Assembly: GCA_021775615.1 (NCBI GenBank)
Contig: JAJFHL010000125.1
Location: 1 to 64,000 of the forward strand
Origin: Hyphomicrobiales bacterium
GTDB taxonomy: Bacteria; Pseudomonadota; Alphaproteobacteria; Rhizobiales; JAJFHB01
Length of the DNA: 64,000 bases
Direction: 5' to 3'
Below the pieces are notes generated by a model that did no database searches, was not told the DNA's origin, and saw only the letters and a list, made by a program, of their open reading frames with translations. Shown piece after piece: positions 20,977 to 30,917 of the stretch (positions within the stretch are counted from its first letter, which is position 1; the number at the start of each line of letters is the position of its first letter). A program made the translations under genes and the position numbers.

Positions 20977-22035
20977 TTAGCGCATCGGCGGTGCGTAAAG
21001 AATGCCGCCTTTGGTCCACAGCTGGTTCAGGCCGCGGTCGAGGCCAATCGGCGTATTGACACCGATATGCGCTTCGAACGACTCGCCGTAGTTGCCGACC
21101 TGCTTGACGATCTGGTAGGCCCAGTCGGCGCTCAGGCCGAGCTGTGCGCCCATGTCGCCGTCGCTGCCGAGCAGACGCTTGATTTCGGGATCGTTCGAGC
21201 CCTTCATCTCGTCAACATTGGCCATGGTCACACCTTTTTCTTCGGCGATAACCATCGCATTGAGCGACCAGCGAACAACGTCACCCCACTGGTTGTCGCC
21301 GTGCCGCACGAGCGGGCCAAGCGGCTCCTTGGAGATGATTTCCGGCAGCACGAGGTGGGCCGAGGGATCGGCCAGGCCGCTGCGCTGCGCGGCAAGAGCC
21401 GAACTGTCCGTCGTGTAGACGTCGCAGGCATTGTTGACGTAGTTTTCAACCGATTCATCCGCAGTTTCAACATTGACCGCCTTGTAGGTCATGTTGTTGG
21501 TGCGGAAGTAGTCGGCGAGGTTCAGCTCGGTGGTCGTGCCGGTCTGGACGCAAACCGTTGCGCCGTCGAGCTGCAGGGCAGAGGTCACACCAAGCGACTT
21601 CTTCACCATGAAGCCCTGGCCGTCATAGTAGTTCACGCCGGTAAACTCGAAACCGAGCTTGACGTCCCGCGAGAACGTCCATGTGGTGACACGCGACAGC
21701 AGGTCGACTTCGCCCGACTGCAGTGCCGTGAAGCGCTCCTTCGACGTGGTCGGGACATATTTGACCTTGCCCGCGTCGCCGAGAACTGCCGCGGCAACCG
21801 CCTTGCAGACGTCGACGTCGACGCCGCCCCAGTTACCGCTGTCGTCCTTGGCCGCAAAACCGGCGACGCCGGTCGACACACCGCAGAGCAGTTCGCCGCG
21901 CGCCTTGACATCGTCAAGCGTTGCGGCCGAAGCAGCAGTGGCGGCGGAAACTCCGACCACCGCGCCAAGTACCAATGAAGCTAGCTTTATTTTCATGTTC
22001 AAGCCTTCTCTGTTACCAACTCTTATTGTGCGCAC
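20977..22035 (-). CDS. aapJ: general L-amino acid ABC transporter substrate-binding protein
   Basis: Signal peptide, TLDDVKARGELLCGVSTGVAGFAAKDDSGNWGGVDVDVCKAVAAAVLGD. Confidence 0.93.
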   Translation of the reverse strand: MRTIRVGNREGLNMKIKLASLVLGAVVGVSAATAASAATLDDVKARGELLCGVSTGVAGFAAKDDSGNWGGVDVDVCKAVAAAVLGDAGKVKYVPTTSKERFTALQSGEVDLLSRVTTWTFSRDVKLGFEFTGVNYYDGQGFMVKKSLGVTSALQLDGATVCVQTGTTTELNLADYFRTNNMTYKAVNVETADESVENYVNNACDVYTTDSSALAAQRSGLADPSAHLVLPEIISKEPLGPLVRHGDNQWGDVVRWSLNAMVIAEEKGVTMANVDEMKGSNDPEIKRLLGSDGDMGAQLGLSADWAYQIVKQVGNYGESFEAHIGVNTPIGLDRGLNQLWTKGGILYAPPMR

Positions 22036-22294
22036 GCGCCGTCAATGAGCTTAACGCCTAAGCGCAAACCCTGCGAACACGAAAATCGGTCCGGACATCA
22101 CGTACACAAAAAGTGACAATTGATGAGTTACTCCCTAGACAGACGCGGGTCCCCCCACATCTCCCGCCGGTATCTGGCGCATAATTCGACTTTTGGTCAA
22201 GGGTGAATGCATAGATAACAGGCAAATTAGGTTAATCGGGCGGCGATCCCCTGCAAAATCCTAATCATGGTCAACTTTTTTTCAGGACATTCAA

Positions 22295-23479
22295 ATGGTG
22301 AACAAGAACCCAAACGGCGAATTCTCCGAAGTGGACACATTGCTGGTGAGTTCCGGACGTGATCCGCACTCAAATTTCGGATTTGTGAACCCGCCGGTCT
22401 ATCACGGGTCGACCGTTTTGTTTCCAACCGCCGAGAAGTTGATCGCGCGCGATCAGACTTATCTTTACGGCCGCCGCGGGACACCGACATCCGATGCGCT
22501 GGAACAGGCCCTGACCAGGCTGCACGGTGGGTTCGCGAGCAAAGTCGTTTCGTCCGGTCTGGGCGCCATCACCACAGCACTTTTGTCGTTCGTTGAAGGC
22601 GGCGACCACATTCTTGTTTCCGACAGCGTCTACCGGCCGACACGGATGTTCTGCAACGGCATGCTTGGAAAGTTCGGGGTTGAAACCACCTATTACGACC
22701 CGCTCATCGGTGCGGGAATCGAGGCGCTCGTGCGCCCCAACACGAAGCTGATCTTCACCGAGTGCCCCGGATCACAGACCATGGAAATGCAGGACATTCC
22801 CGCAATTGTCGGCGTCGCCCGCAAGCACGGGTGCCTTGTGGCGATGGACAACACCTGGCCGACGCCGCTGTTTTTCGATGCTTTCGGTCATGGCATCGAT
22901 ATCGCGGTCCAGGCCGGCACCAAATACGTGGTCGGTCATTCCGACGTGATGATCGGTTCCGTCACCGTGACGGAGGAGTTATGGCCCAAACTGCACGAGG
23001 GGTTTGACCTGATCGGACAATGTGCCGGACCGGACGACATCTATCTCGCCCTGCGCGGCTTGCGCACGATGGGGGTCCGGCTCGAACGGCACATGAAATC
23101 GGGTATCGAGATCGCACAGTGGCTGGATGACCGTCCCGAGGTCGACCTGGTGCTGCACCCCGCCCTGCCGTCGGCGCCCGGCCATGACATCTGGAAGCGC
23201 GATTTCACCGGAGCCTCGGGGCTGTTCTCCGTCGTCTTGAAACCGGTCTCGCAGGCCAACCTCTACGCCTTCCTCAACTCTCTGGAGCTGTTCGGCATGG
23301 GCTATTCCTGGGGCGGTTATGAAAGCCTGGTGGTGCCGTTCAAGCCGGGCGCCTACCGCTCCGCAACAACGTGGACGCATGAGGGGCCGGCTCTGCGGTT
23401 TCACATCGGGCTGGAGAGCGTCGAGGACCTGAAGCGTGATCTTGAGGCAGGATTTGAGCAGATGGCGGCGGCACGATAA
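22295..23479 (+). CDS. metC: cystathionine beta-lyase
   Basis: PLP Cys/Met metabolism fold; YLYGRRGTPTSDALEQAL, KYVVGHSDVMIG. Confidence 0.9.
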   Translation: MVNKNPNGEFSEVDTLLVSSGRDPHSNFGFVNPPVYHGSTVLFPTAEKLIARDQTYLYGRRGTPTSDALEQALTRLHGGFASKVVSSGLGAITTALLSFVEGGDHILVSDSVYRPTRMFCNGMLGKFGVETTYYDPLIGAGIEALVRPNTKLIFTECPGSQTMEMQDIPAIVGVARKHGCLVAMDNTWPTPLFFDAFGHGIDIAVQAGTKYVVGHSDVMIGSVTVTEELWPKLHEGFDLIGQCAGPDDIYLALRGLRTMGVRLERHMKSGIEIAQWLDDRPEVDLVLHPALPSAPGHDIWKRDFTGASGLFSVVLKPVSQANLYAFLNSLELFGMGYSWGGYESLVVPFKPGAYRSATTWTHEGPALRFHIGLESVEDLKRDLEAGFEQMAAAR

Positions 23480-23532
23480 TCAGCATACGGAAAGAGCTGG
23501 CGGCCTGCGCGGGTGCTGGCGGTGCTGAGGTA

Positions 23533-23609
23533 TGGCGATCCCGGCAGGACTCGAACCTGCAACCTGCGGATTAGAAGTCCGCTGCTCTATCCGGTTGAGC
23601 TACGGGACC
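23533..23609 (-). tRNA. tRNA-Arg (anticodon TCT)
   Basis: Cloverleaf on - strand with anticodon stem-loop GCGGACTTCTAATCCGC and CCA. Confidence 0.94.
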
Positions 23610-23631
23610 GTTGTGCAAAGCGCTCCCGGCC

Positions 23632-23937
23632 TCAGTGCGTCCACTGGCCGACGCGGCCATAGCGGAAATTGTCCGCGTAGGATTTCGGCCGGCGCTTTGA
23701 CGCCTTGGGCTCGATGACGCGGAAGGTGATGCCGTTGCGTTCGGCATAGGCAACCGCGTCGTCTTTGCTCGAAAAGGAGAGCCCGAGCTGCTGCTTCATG
23801 TCGCCGGAACTGGTCCAGCCCATCAGTGGCTCGACCTCGCGCGGCGTCTCGGGCTCATACTCCAGGACCCAGCGTTTGGTCCTCGCCTTGCCGGACTGCA
23901 TTGCAGTCTTTGCCGGTTTGTAGATCCGTGCAGCCAT
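23632..23937 (-). CDS. ETC complex I subunit conserved region protein (NDUFS4-like)
   Basis: ARIYKPAKTAMQSGKARTKRWVLEYEPETPREVEPLMGWTSSGDMKQQLGLSFSSKDDAVAYAERNGI. Confidence 0.88.
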   Translation of the reverse strand: MAARIYKPAKTAMQSGKARTKRWVLEYEPETPREVEPLMGWTSSGDMKQQLGLSFSSKDDAVAYAERNGITFRVIEPKASKRRPKSYADNFRYGRVGQWTH

Positions 23938-23985
23938 CTGAACGCCTTCTCCCCCTTTGCGAATTTTCACCGCAACAAAGTGGTC

Positions 23986-24062
23986 TGGTCGGGGTGGACG
24001 GATTCGAACCGCCGACCCCCTGCTCCCAAAGCAGGTGCGCTACCAGCCTGCGCTACACCCCG
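23986..24062 (-). tRNA. tRNA-Pro (anticodon TGG)
   Basis: CGGGGTG/CACCCCG acceptor, anticodon stem-loop CCTGCTTTGGGAGCAGG, CCA. Confidence 0.94.
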
Positions 24063-24336
24063 CGACCAATGTTTTCAAGTCACTTAAGGCCAGAAACGCC
24101 CTTATCGGGTAATCCGAAAACGTCAACAAACTGGCAAAAAGTGCTGAAATCGACACAAAAAGTCCCGGAGATTTCCCGGAGCCGATTCGCCGCTTGTTCT
24201 CTCACCCTTCGCATTTTACGTCAATAGATGCGAGAGGACACGTTCCGGACAGGTTCGCCGATGGCCGCCGTCTTTCTATTTACACGAAACTGAAGCATAC
24301 TTTGACCACCGGTTCGCATATCAGGGGGCACTTGGC

Positions 24337-26127
24337 ATGACTTACACGGCACTTCTCGCAGCACGCCCACTCTTCAAATCGCATCCGGCCGGATACAGAG
24401 CATTCAAGTTTCTGACGGTTTTATCGGCCGCCGCGCTCTCGCTTGCGGTGCTGTCGATGCAGTACGCCCATTCACAGCAAGTCACGTTCGATCAGGACAC
24501 CGGCTACACCATTGAGTACGGGACCTATCCGCAGGTTTTTCCGCTCACGGTGTCCCGGGGAGGCCAACCGTTCCTATCCGATCAGCACCCCAACCAGAGG
24601 GACCAGGTTTTCTTTCTCAACCGGGGATGCTCGGCGCCAGACGACTATCATATCATCAGGTACGATGATGCAGCGCTCACCCGCTGCAGGGTGTTGTCCG
24701 TGGGAGCGGGCCCAACCACGAACACCCAGGTGAGCCTGACTGCACCCGGACGCGAACCCAACAAATGCTGGACGTTCGAGCGCAAGACCGGCCGCAAATA
24801 CTTCGTTCAGAGTGCCTCCTACTTTCCAAAGCCGCATTACCTGCAGGAACCGGCTCGGGGTAAGTTTCCGGTTTCTCCGAAGAAGGATTTCTGGAATTTC
24901 TATTCGCTGTCGAACCCGGCAAGAGAGTTGCTGAGCGATCAACCCGGCATCGCCAAGACTGAGGGCCGCACGGACGGCGATGAGTATTTCGTTCCCGACG
25001 CTCTGGTGAACAGGACTCTCAAGTCCGTCACCATCTTTGTCGACTTCTCTGATGCGCCCGCGCCTTCGGGCACCAGTCCCCAGGCGTTCGGCTTTGAGAT
25101 CTTCGGACAAGGCAAGGTCGCCAAGTTCTATGCCGAGCAGTCATCCGGCCGCATGCGCTACGACAACCGTGTGATCGCCCACAAATGGAAGCGTATGCCC
25201 CGGCCCGCATCGCGCTACAGCTCCGAAGACTGGACCGATCACAAGAACCTCATTGCCGATGCCCTGGCGCTTTATCCGGGGCTTGATTTTTCGCAGTTCA
25301 ATTTCGTCATCGTTGCGGCGCCCGACGAGGCCCGGATCAGGCGATCAGGCAAGACAAGTCCCCGGAGCATTCAACCGACGCGCACCTGGGTCGCCGGAAG
25401 GGGCCAGGGCATCACCCGAAACGGGCACGAGCTGCGCCATGGGATCACCCTTGGAACCAGCTACGCCCACCCGGACGCACAGGGCAATCCGGTCATGCAG
25501 TTCGGCCACAGGACGGTCGCACACGAGATTGGTCACGTTCTGGGATTGCCCGACCTCTACAATTATGGGAACGGCGGAAGCGCCGAGAAGTCGCCCGCGG
25601 GTCCATGGGACATCATGAGCGATTCATTCCGGGGCATGGGATTTCTCGGCTGGCATCTGCACAAACTCGGCTGGCTGCCAAGTCATCGCATCAATTTGAT
25701 CTCGAAACCGACAAACGACCTTCGGATACCTCTCGTCAAACACGCAGATGTCTGCGGCACGTCAATGGTGGTGGTGCCGATCACACCTGGCGGGAGGCCG
25801 ACGCAGTTCTACGCCATCGAACAGGCCGGGTCCTATACCGATCTGAACGGGAAGACACATACCGGCGGGGTGCTCATTTACAAGGTCGACGTGAGGAAGG
25901 CTTCGGGCGAAGATCCCGTGGTGATCGTCCCGAACAAGGCCGGTACGGACACGGCAAAAGGCAACCTGCCCGATGCGGCCTGGCAGCCCGGGGACCATTT
26001 CAAGGAGACCTTTCGACCGGACCGGCAGTTGTCCGTGAAGGTCGTGCGCCGCAACCGAGCTGGCAATTACGAAATCCAAATCGACGTAGCAAAGCCGGGC
26101 AAGAGCGGCGACAAAGACGAGTTGTGA
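24337..26127 (+). CDS. M6-like (immune inhibitor A-type) secreted metalloprotease domain protein
   Basis: HRTVAHEIGHVLGLPDLYNYG zinc motif, signal-like N-terminus. Confidence 0.78.
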   Translation: MTYTALLAARPLFKSHPAGYRAFKFLTVLSAAALSLAVLSMQYAHSQQVTFDQDTGYTIEYGTYPQVFPLTVSRGGQPFLSDQHPNQRDQVFFLNRGCSAPDDYHIIRYDDAALTRCRVLSVGAGPTTNTQVSLTAPGREPNKCWTFERKTGRKYFVQSASYFPKPHYLQEPARGKFPVSPKKDFWNFYSLSNPARELLSDQPGIAKTEGRTDGDEYFVPDALVNRTLKSVTIFVDFSDAPAPSGTSPQAFGFEIFGQGKVAKFYAEQSSGRMRYDNRVIAHKWKRMPRPASRYSSEDWTDHKNLIADALALYPGLDFSQFNFVIVAAPDEARIRRSGKTSPRSIQPTRTWVAGRGQGITRNGHELRHGITLGTSYAHPDAQGNPVMQFGHRTVAHEIGHVLGLPDLYNYGNGGSAEKSPAGPWDIMSDSFRGMGFLGWHLHKLGWLPSHRINLISKPTNDLRIPLVKHADVCGTSMVVVPITPGGRPTQFYAIEQAGSYTDLNGKTHTGGVLIYKVDVRKASGEDPVVIVPNKAGTDTAKGNLPDAAWQPGDHFKETFRPDRQLSVKVVRRNRAGNYEIQIDVAKPGKSGDKDEL

Positions 26128-26164
26128 TGGAGCTCGTATTCCAGTTGTCCGCTGGAACCAGATT

Positions 26165-26716
26165 CTAGTTCGGCGCCGGCTTCGTGAGGCTTACGTCGGC
26201 GGCCATCAGGCCTTTCGGACCGTTCCCGAAGCGTACCCACATAATCTGGTCAGGGCGCAATTCGGCGATGGCGAAACGGCGCAACGTCTCCATATGGACG
26301 AAGATATCCGGTCCGTTCTCGTACTCGGTAACGAAGCCGTAGCCGCGTTGCCGGTTGAACCACTTGACCTTGACCTCGACCCAGTCACTTTCCGGCGTGA
26401 CCGCGACATGCGTCTTGGCCTCCGGCCGTTGCATCGGCTGGATTGCCGTCGATGTGTCGACAACAAGGATTTTGAGCGCCTGCAGGCCCTTGGGCCGCTC
26501 TACCGCCTCGCATACAATGCGTGTGCCTTCGAGCACCGCATCATAGCCATCGCGCTTCAGGCAGCTCAGATGTATCAAGACATCGGGTAGACCGTTATCA
26601 GGGATAACGAACCCAAAACCTCTCGCCACATCGAACCACTTAACGAAGCCCGAAATTTCAATGATCTTGACCGCCGACTCATCGGTGATACTAACGACCT
26701 GATCAACCCTATCCAC
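26165..26716 (-). CDS. tandem cold-shock domain protein
   Basis: Two CSDs: [27 protein letters not shown] and [29 protein letters not shown]. Confidence 0.9.
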   Translation of the reverse strand: MDRVDQVVSITDESAVKIIEISGFVKWFDVARGFGFVIPDNGLPDVLIHLSCLKRDGYDAVLEGTRIVCEAVERPKGLQALKILVVDTSTAIQPMQRPEAKTHVAVTPESDWVEVKVKWFNRQRGYGFVTEYENGPDIFVHMETLRRFAIAELRPDQIMWVRFGNGPKGLMAADVSLTKPAPN

Positions 26717-27040
26717 TCGGAGTGGCCCCCTCCGCCGCCTCTAAGGGTACCTAAAAGAACCCGTTTTGAATGTTGAAACCTGAATTGTAATTTGTCCGCC
26801 GCATTGACCTGCCCGCTCCCCAAGGTCGATGTCCAATGTGCTACAAACGGGTGCGGTTTGTACAGAGAAACCCGCCCTATGAATGTGGAAAAAGCGGCGG
26901 TTTTCGGACGATTTTTTGTTCCCGGTGCAGGAATGTCACACTAGTGACATGTATGTTTTGTGCGGAATTCCGCCAAATTTTCTGTTTTAGGCTCCAACAT
27001 CCGCATTTTGGGAAAGTTGGCACATTGTGCGCATTGGGCC

Positions 27041-27970
27041 TTAATTCACCCGCTCCCAACCATGCCCCGACCGGGCATTTTCGGTGCCGGAGCCATGGGC
27101 GATGTCGAAAACGATCTCCAGTGATTCGGTAATGCGGGGTCCGGGGCGGTTGAAGTGCGCGTTGCCGTCGCAAATGAAGACGTTTTGCAACCTTACAGCG
27201 GTCAATTCCGGCCAGCAGCCCAGGCCCGAAACGGCAGCGAGCTCTGCCCTTGCCTCGGCAATTCCATAACCACAGGGTATGACCAGCAGGATGTCCGGGT
27301 CGCCGATGAGCAGTTGCTCCTCGGTCAGCCAGGGCGAATGGGCACCGGCCTCGCCCCAGACCGGTTCGCATCCGGCGAGCCGCAGGAGTTCCGGCATCCA
27401 GTTGCCGCCCGCCATCAGCGGTGACAGCCACTCAAGCACGCCGACCCGTGGCCGGACATCACACGCCCTGGCCCGCCAGTGGGTGCGATCCATGCGCTGT
27501 CGCATGCGGGCGATCAAATCGGATCCGTCAGCTTCACAGCCCAGCGCGACGGAGATCTCCCTCACGTCTTCGTAGATCGCTTCAAGTGTCATGGCCTCAA
27601 GGGAAACCACGTCGGGTGTGGCGCCGGTCCAGGCACTCAGCGCTCCGACCAGATCATCCGGGCTTACCGCACAAAGGTGACACTGGGTTTGGGTGATGAT
27701 GATGGCGGGATCAATCTCGCGCAGACGGTCGGCGTCGACGAGATAAAGCGCAAGTCCTCGCTCGACGATGTCACGGACACCATCATTGATCGCGGCATTG
27801 GTCGAGCCGCCCATTGGCCGGGTACGCGTGAGCACGGGAAGCTGCATGACACTCTCGGGATAATCGCATTGATGGCTTATGCCGGCGAGCCGGTGCGCCT
27901 GCCCGAGGGCACAGACGATTTCGGTTGCCGCCGGCAGCAGGCTGACGATGCGGGAAGCCGAAGCGTTCAT
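27041..27970 (-). CDS. cobalamin/iron-chelate substrate-binding protein (BtuF-like)
   Basis: RIVSLLPAATEIVCALGQAHRLAGISHQCDYP. Confidence 0.85.
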   Translation of the reverse strand: MNASASRIVSLLPAATEIVCALGQAHRLAGISHQCDYPESVMQLPVLTRTRPMGGSTNAAINDGVRDIVERGLALYLVDADRLREIDPAIIITQTQCHLCAVSPDDLVGALSAWTGATPDVVSLEAMTLEAIYEDVREISVALGCEADGSDLIARMRQRMDRTHWRARACDVRPRVGVLEWLSPLMAGGNWMPELLRLAGCEPVWGEAGAHSPWLTEEQLLIGDPDILLVIPCGYGIAEARAELAAVSGLGCWPELTAVRLQNVFICDGNAHFNRPGPRITESLEIVFDIAHGSGTENARSGHGWERVN

Positions 27971-27980
27971 GGCGTGTCGC

Positions 27981-28748
27981 TCAGTTCAGCGGGCTCAGGG
28001 GAGCGAGATCCATCAGCGGCTCGAGAACGGTTCCGATGTCGTCCTGGATGACGAGGTCGGCATAGGGGTCGAGTTCGGTCGTATCGCGGTTGATGATGAC
28101 GAGATTCGCACCGTTCTGCTTCGCCCTCAGTGGAAATCCGGCCGCCGGAAACACCACCAGGGACGAACCGATCGCTATGAACAGGTCGCAGTTCAGGGTG
28201 GCCGCTTCTGCGCGCGTCATTTCATGTTGCGGCATCGGCTGGCCGAACGAAATGGTCGCCGATTTGACCAGGCCGCCACAGGCGGAGCAGCCGGGCGGCG
28301 TGCCGGAGCCTTCAAAGCGTTCACGGACCCAGGGCAACTCATGGCGTTCGCCGCAATCAAGGCACTTGGCATAGGTGCCATTGCCGTGAAGCTCAATCAC
28401 CTGGTCTGGCCCGACACCGGAGGCCTGATGCAGATTGTCGATGTTCTGGGTGATGATGTGGCTGGCCCGCCCGGTGTGAACCAGATGCGCAAGGGCCTTG
28501 TGCCCGCGGCCGGGTGTGGCCGATGAGAACTCATCATCAAGGCGGAACTTGCGCTGCCAGGCCTCCTTGCGCATGTCGATCGAATTCAAGAAGTCGTCGA
28601 ACTCGATCGGCATGTTGTTGGTCCAGATGCCGCCCGGGCTGCGGAAATCGGGAATGCCGCATTCGGTGCTGATCCCGGCACCGGTGAAGGCGACGATCCG
28701 ATTGGCATTGCCGATGAGAGTGTGCAGTTCGCTGTGTTCAAGTGTCAT
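27981..28748 (-). CDS. cobB: NAD-dependent protein deacylase, sirtuin family
   Basis: AFTGAGISTECGIPDFRSPGG, ITQNIDNLHQASG, two CxxC zinc knuckles. Confidence 0.93.
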   Translation of the reverse strand: MTLEHSELHTLIGNANRIVAFTGAGISTECGIPDFRSPGGIWTNNMPIEFDDFLNSIDMRKEAWQRKFRLDDEFSSATPGRGHKALAHLVHTGRASHIITQNIDNLHQASGVGPDQVIELHGNGTYAKCLDCGERHELPWVRERFEGSGTPPGCSACGGLVKSATISFGQPMPQHEMTRAEAATLNCDLFIAIGSSLVVFPAAGFPLRAKQNGANLVIINRDTTELDPYADLVIQDDIGTVLEPLMDLAPLSPLN

Positions 28749-28831
28749 GATGCAGCCGATCTCTGGAACTGTTGCGCCGGGCAGGCTATGACATATCCAA
28801 TGCTGGGCAAACACGCATTTGGGAACGGTTC

Positions 28832-29251
28832 ATGAAATATCTACACACAATGGTGCGGGTCACCGACATCGACGCGTCGCTAGACTTCTACTGCAACAAG
28901 ATGGGCATGGTTGAAACCCGCCGCTACGAGAGCGAGCAAGGCCGCTTTACCCTTGTCTTCGTGGCGCCCCCGGGCAACGAGGATGCACCGGTCGAACTTA
29001 CCTACAACTGGGACCCGGAAGATTATGACGAAGGGCGCAACTTCGGGCATCTCGCCTACCAGGTCGATGACATCTACGCGTTCTGTCAGAGCCTGATGGA
29101 TCAGGGCGTGACGATCAACCGGCCCCCTCGCGACGGGCGCATGGCGTTCATCCGCTCGCCGGACAACATTTCCATCGAACTGCTCCAGGCCGGTGATGCG
29201 CTGCCGCAACAAGAACCGTGGGCGTCAATGGAGAATGTCGGACACTGGTAA
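28832..29251 (+). CDS. gloA: lactoylglutathione lyase (glyoxalase I)
   Basis: MVRVTDIDASLDFYCNKMGM, FVAPPGNEDAPVELTYNW, GHLAYQVDDI. Confidence 0.92.
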   Translation: MKYLHTMVRVTDIDASLDFYCNKMGMVETRRYESEQGRFTLVFVAPPGNEDAPVELTYNWDPEDYDEGRNFGHLAYQVDDIYAFCQSLMDQGVTINRPPRDGRMAFIRSPDNISIELLQAGDALPQQEPWASMENVGHW

Positions 29252-29264
29252 CATCGGAGCGCCA

Positions 29265-30884
29265 ATGTCAGGATTTGCTCCAGAAGAGCGAACCGTGGTG
29301 CATGTGCTGCGCCACGCGGTCAAACATTTTCCTGACAGGACCTGGATTGCAAACGATGCGGCCAGACTGACCTACCGTGACATCGACCGCCTGTCCGACA
29401 GCCTGGCGCACGGCCTCAGGTCACACGGGGTTGAGCCCGGCGACACGATCGTCTTCATGTTGCCGGATGTTCCCGATTATGTCGCAACCTGGGTGGCGTG
29501 CAGCAAGTCCGCGGTTGTCGAAGTGCCGATCAACACAGCCTACCGGGGCGATATTCTGGCGCATGTGATCAACGATTCAACTGCGAGGTCCGCAGTATGT
29601 GCGGCCGAGTTCCTCGATCGCTTCGAGGCGGTGGCCGACCGGCTTTCGACACTGGAACGCATCTTCGTTCATGCGGGCGACGACACCACGTTCACCGTGC
29701 CGCCCGGCCTGGCCGCAAAGTTCGACATCTCGCCATTCGCGGCTCTGCTGTCGAATGACACTTCGCCAGTAGAGCACACACCGGAAATCTCCGATCTCAC
29801 GGCGATCATGTACACATCGGGCACGACGGGCCCGTCCAAGGGTGTGATGGTGGCCCACGGGCATGCATATGAGTATGCAGCAGGTTGTGCCGGTTGTCTC
29901 GAGGTCGGCCCCGACGACGTCTACTATACTGCCGGACTGCCGCTTTTTCATGTGGCCGGCAAGTGGGGCGTGATCTACGCCGCCGCAATCCATGGCGCCA
30001 CGGCAGCGTTCCCGCAGCGCTTCAGCGCAAGCGCGTTCTGGGACGATGTCAGGGACTATGGCGCAACCACCACGTTTCTTCTCGGCGCCATGGCAAACTT
30101 TCTGCAGCGCCAGGCGCCACGCGAAGATGATCCAAATACGCCCCTTGACCGGGTTCTCATGTGCCCTCTCCTGCCGGACGTCGATGCGTTCGCGGACCGG
30201 TTCGGTGCGCGTATCGCCACCGCCTACGGATCGACGGAGGTTAACGCACCGGTGTTCATGGCGCCTGGAACGCCCGTGCACGATGTGCAGTTCGTGGGCT
30301 CGGTCCGCAGCGACATGTTTGAAGTCTGCGTCGTGGATGGCGAGGACCGGGAAGTTCCGCCGGGTGTTCTCGGCGAGATCGCCGTGCGCCCAAAGGAACC
30401 CTGGATCACTATGCTGGGATACTGGAGACAGCCCGAACAGACCGTCGCCATGTGGCGCAATCAATGGCTTCACAGTGGAGACGCCGGGCGGCGCGACGCC
30501 GACGGCAGCATATATTTCGTCGATCGCATCAAGGACGCGATCCGCCGGCGCGGCGAGAACATCTCTTCAATGGAGGTGGAGGGAATTGTCGGCCAGCACA
30601 TGGCGATTGCCGAGTGTGCGGTTTATCCCGTCGACTCTGAGTTTTCCGAGCAGGACGTCGCCGCCGCGATTGTTCTGAAGCCGGATGTGGAGCTCGATCT
30701 GGAGGCGCTTATCAGCTGGCTGGAACCGCGAATGGCCTATTTCATGGTGCCGCGCTACGTAACGGTGATGGACGAGCTGCCCAAAACGCCGACCGGAAAG
30801 ATCCAGAAGTACACGTTGCGTGAATTGGGGGTGAGCGCCGAAACCTGGGATCGCGAGGCGGCCGGCATCAAGGTTGCACGCTGA
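29265..30884 (+). CDS. acyl-CoA synthetase / AMP-binding ligase
   Basis: MYTSGTTGPSKGVMVAH, YGSTEVNAP, DAIRRRGENISSMEVE, PKTPTGKIQKYTLRE. Confidence 0.9.
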   Translation: MSGFAPEERTVVHVLRHAVKHFPDRTWIANDAARLTYRDIDRLSDSLAHGLRSHGVEPGDTIVFMLPDVPDYVATWVACSKSAVVEVPINTAYRGDILAHVINDSTARSAVCAAEFLDRFEAVADRLSTLERIFVHAGDDTTFTVPPGLAAKFDISPFAALLSNDTSPVEHTPEISDLTAIMYTSGTTGPSKGVMVAHGHAYEYAAGCAGCLEVGPDDVYYTAGLPLFHVAGKWGVIYAAAIHGATAAFPQRFSASAFWDDVRDYGATTTFLLGAMANFLQRQAPREDDPNTPLDRVLMCPLLPDVDAFADRFGARIATAYGSTEVNAPVFMAPGTPVHDVQFVGSVRSDMFEVCVVDGEDREVPPGVLGEIAVRPKEPWITMLGYWRQPEQTVAMWRNQWLHSGDAGRRDADGSIYFVDRIKDAIRRRGENISSMEVEGIVGQHMAIAECAVYPVDSEFSEQDVAAAIVLKPDVELDLEALISWLEPRMAYFMVPRYVTVMDELPKTPTGKIQKYTLRELGVSAETWDREAAGIKVAR

Positions 30885-30917
30885 AACCGCCCGTCAGCCT
30901 CCCTCACACTTGAATGC

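Noticed and set aside
26836-27132. 98-aa + strand ORF with CxxC pairs
   Set aside because: Lies in AT-rich palindrome-containing intergenic DNA and overlaps the end of the BtuF-like gene; no RBS or coding bias evident.
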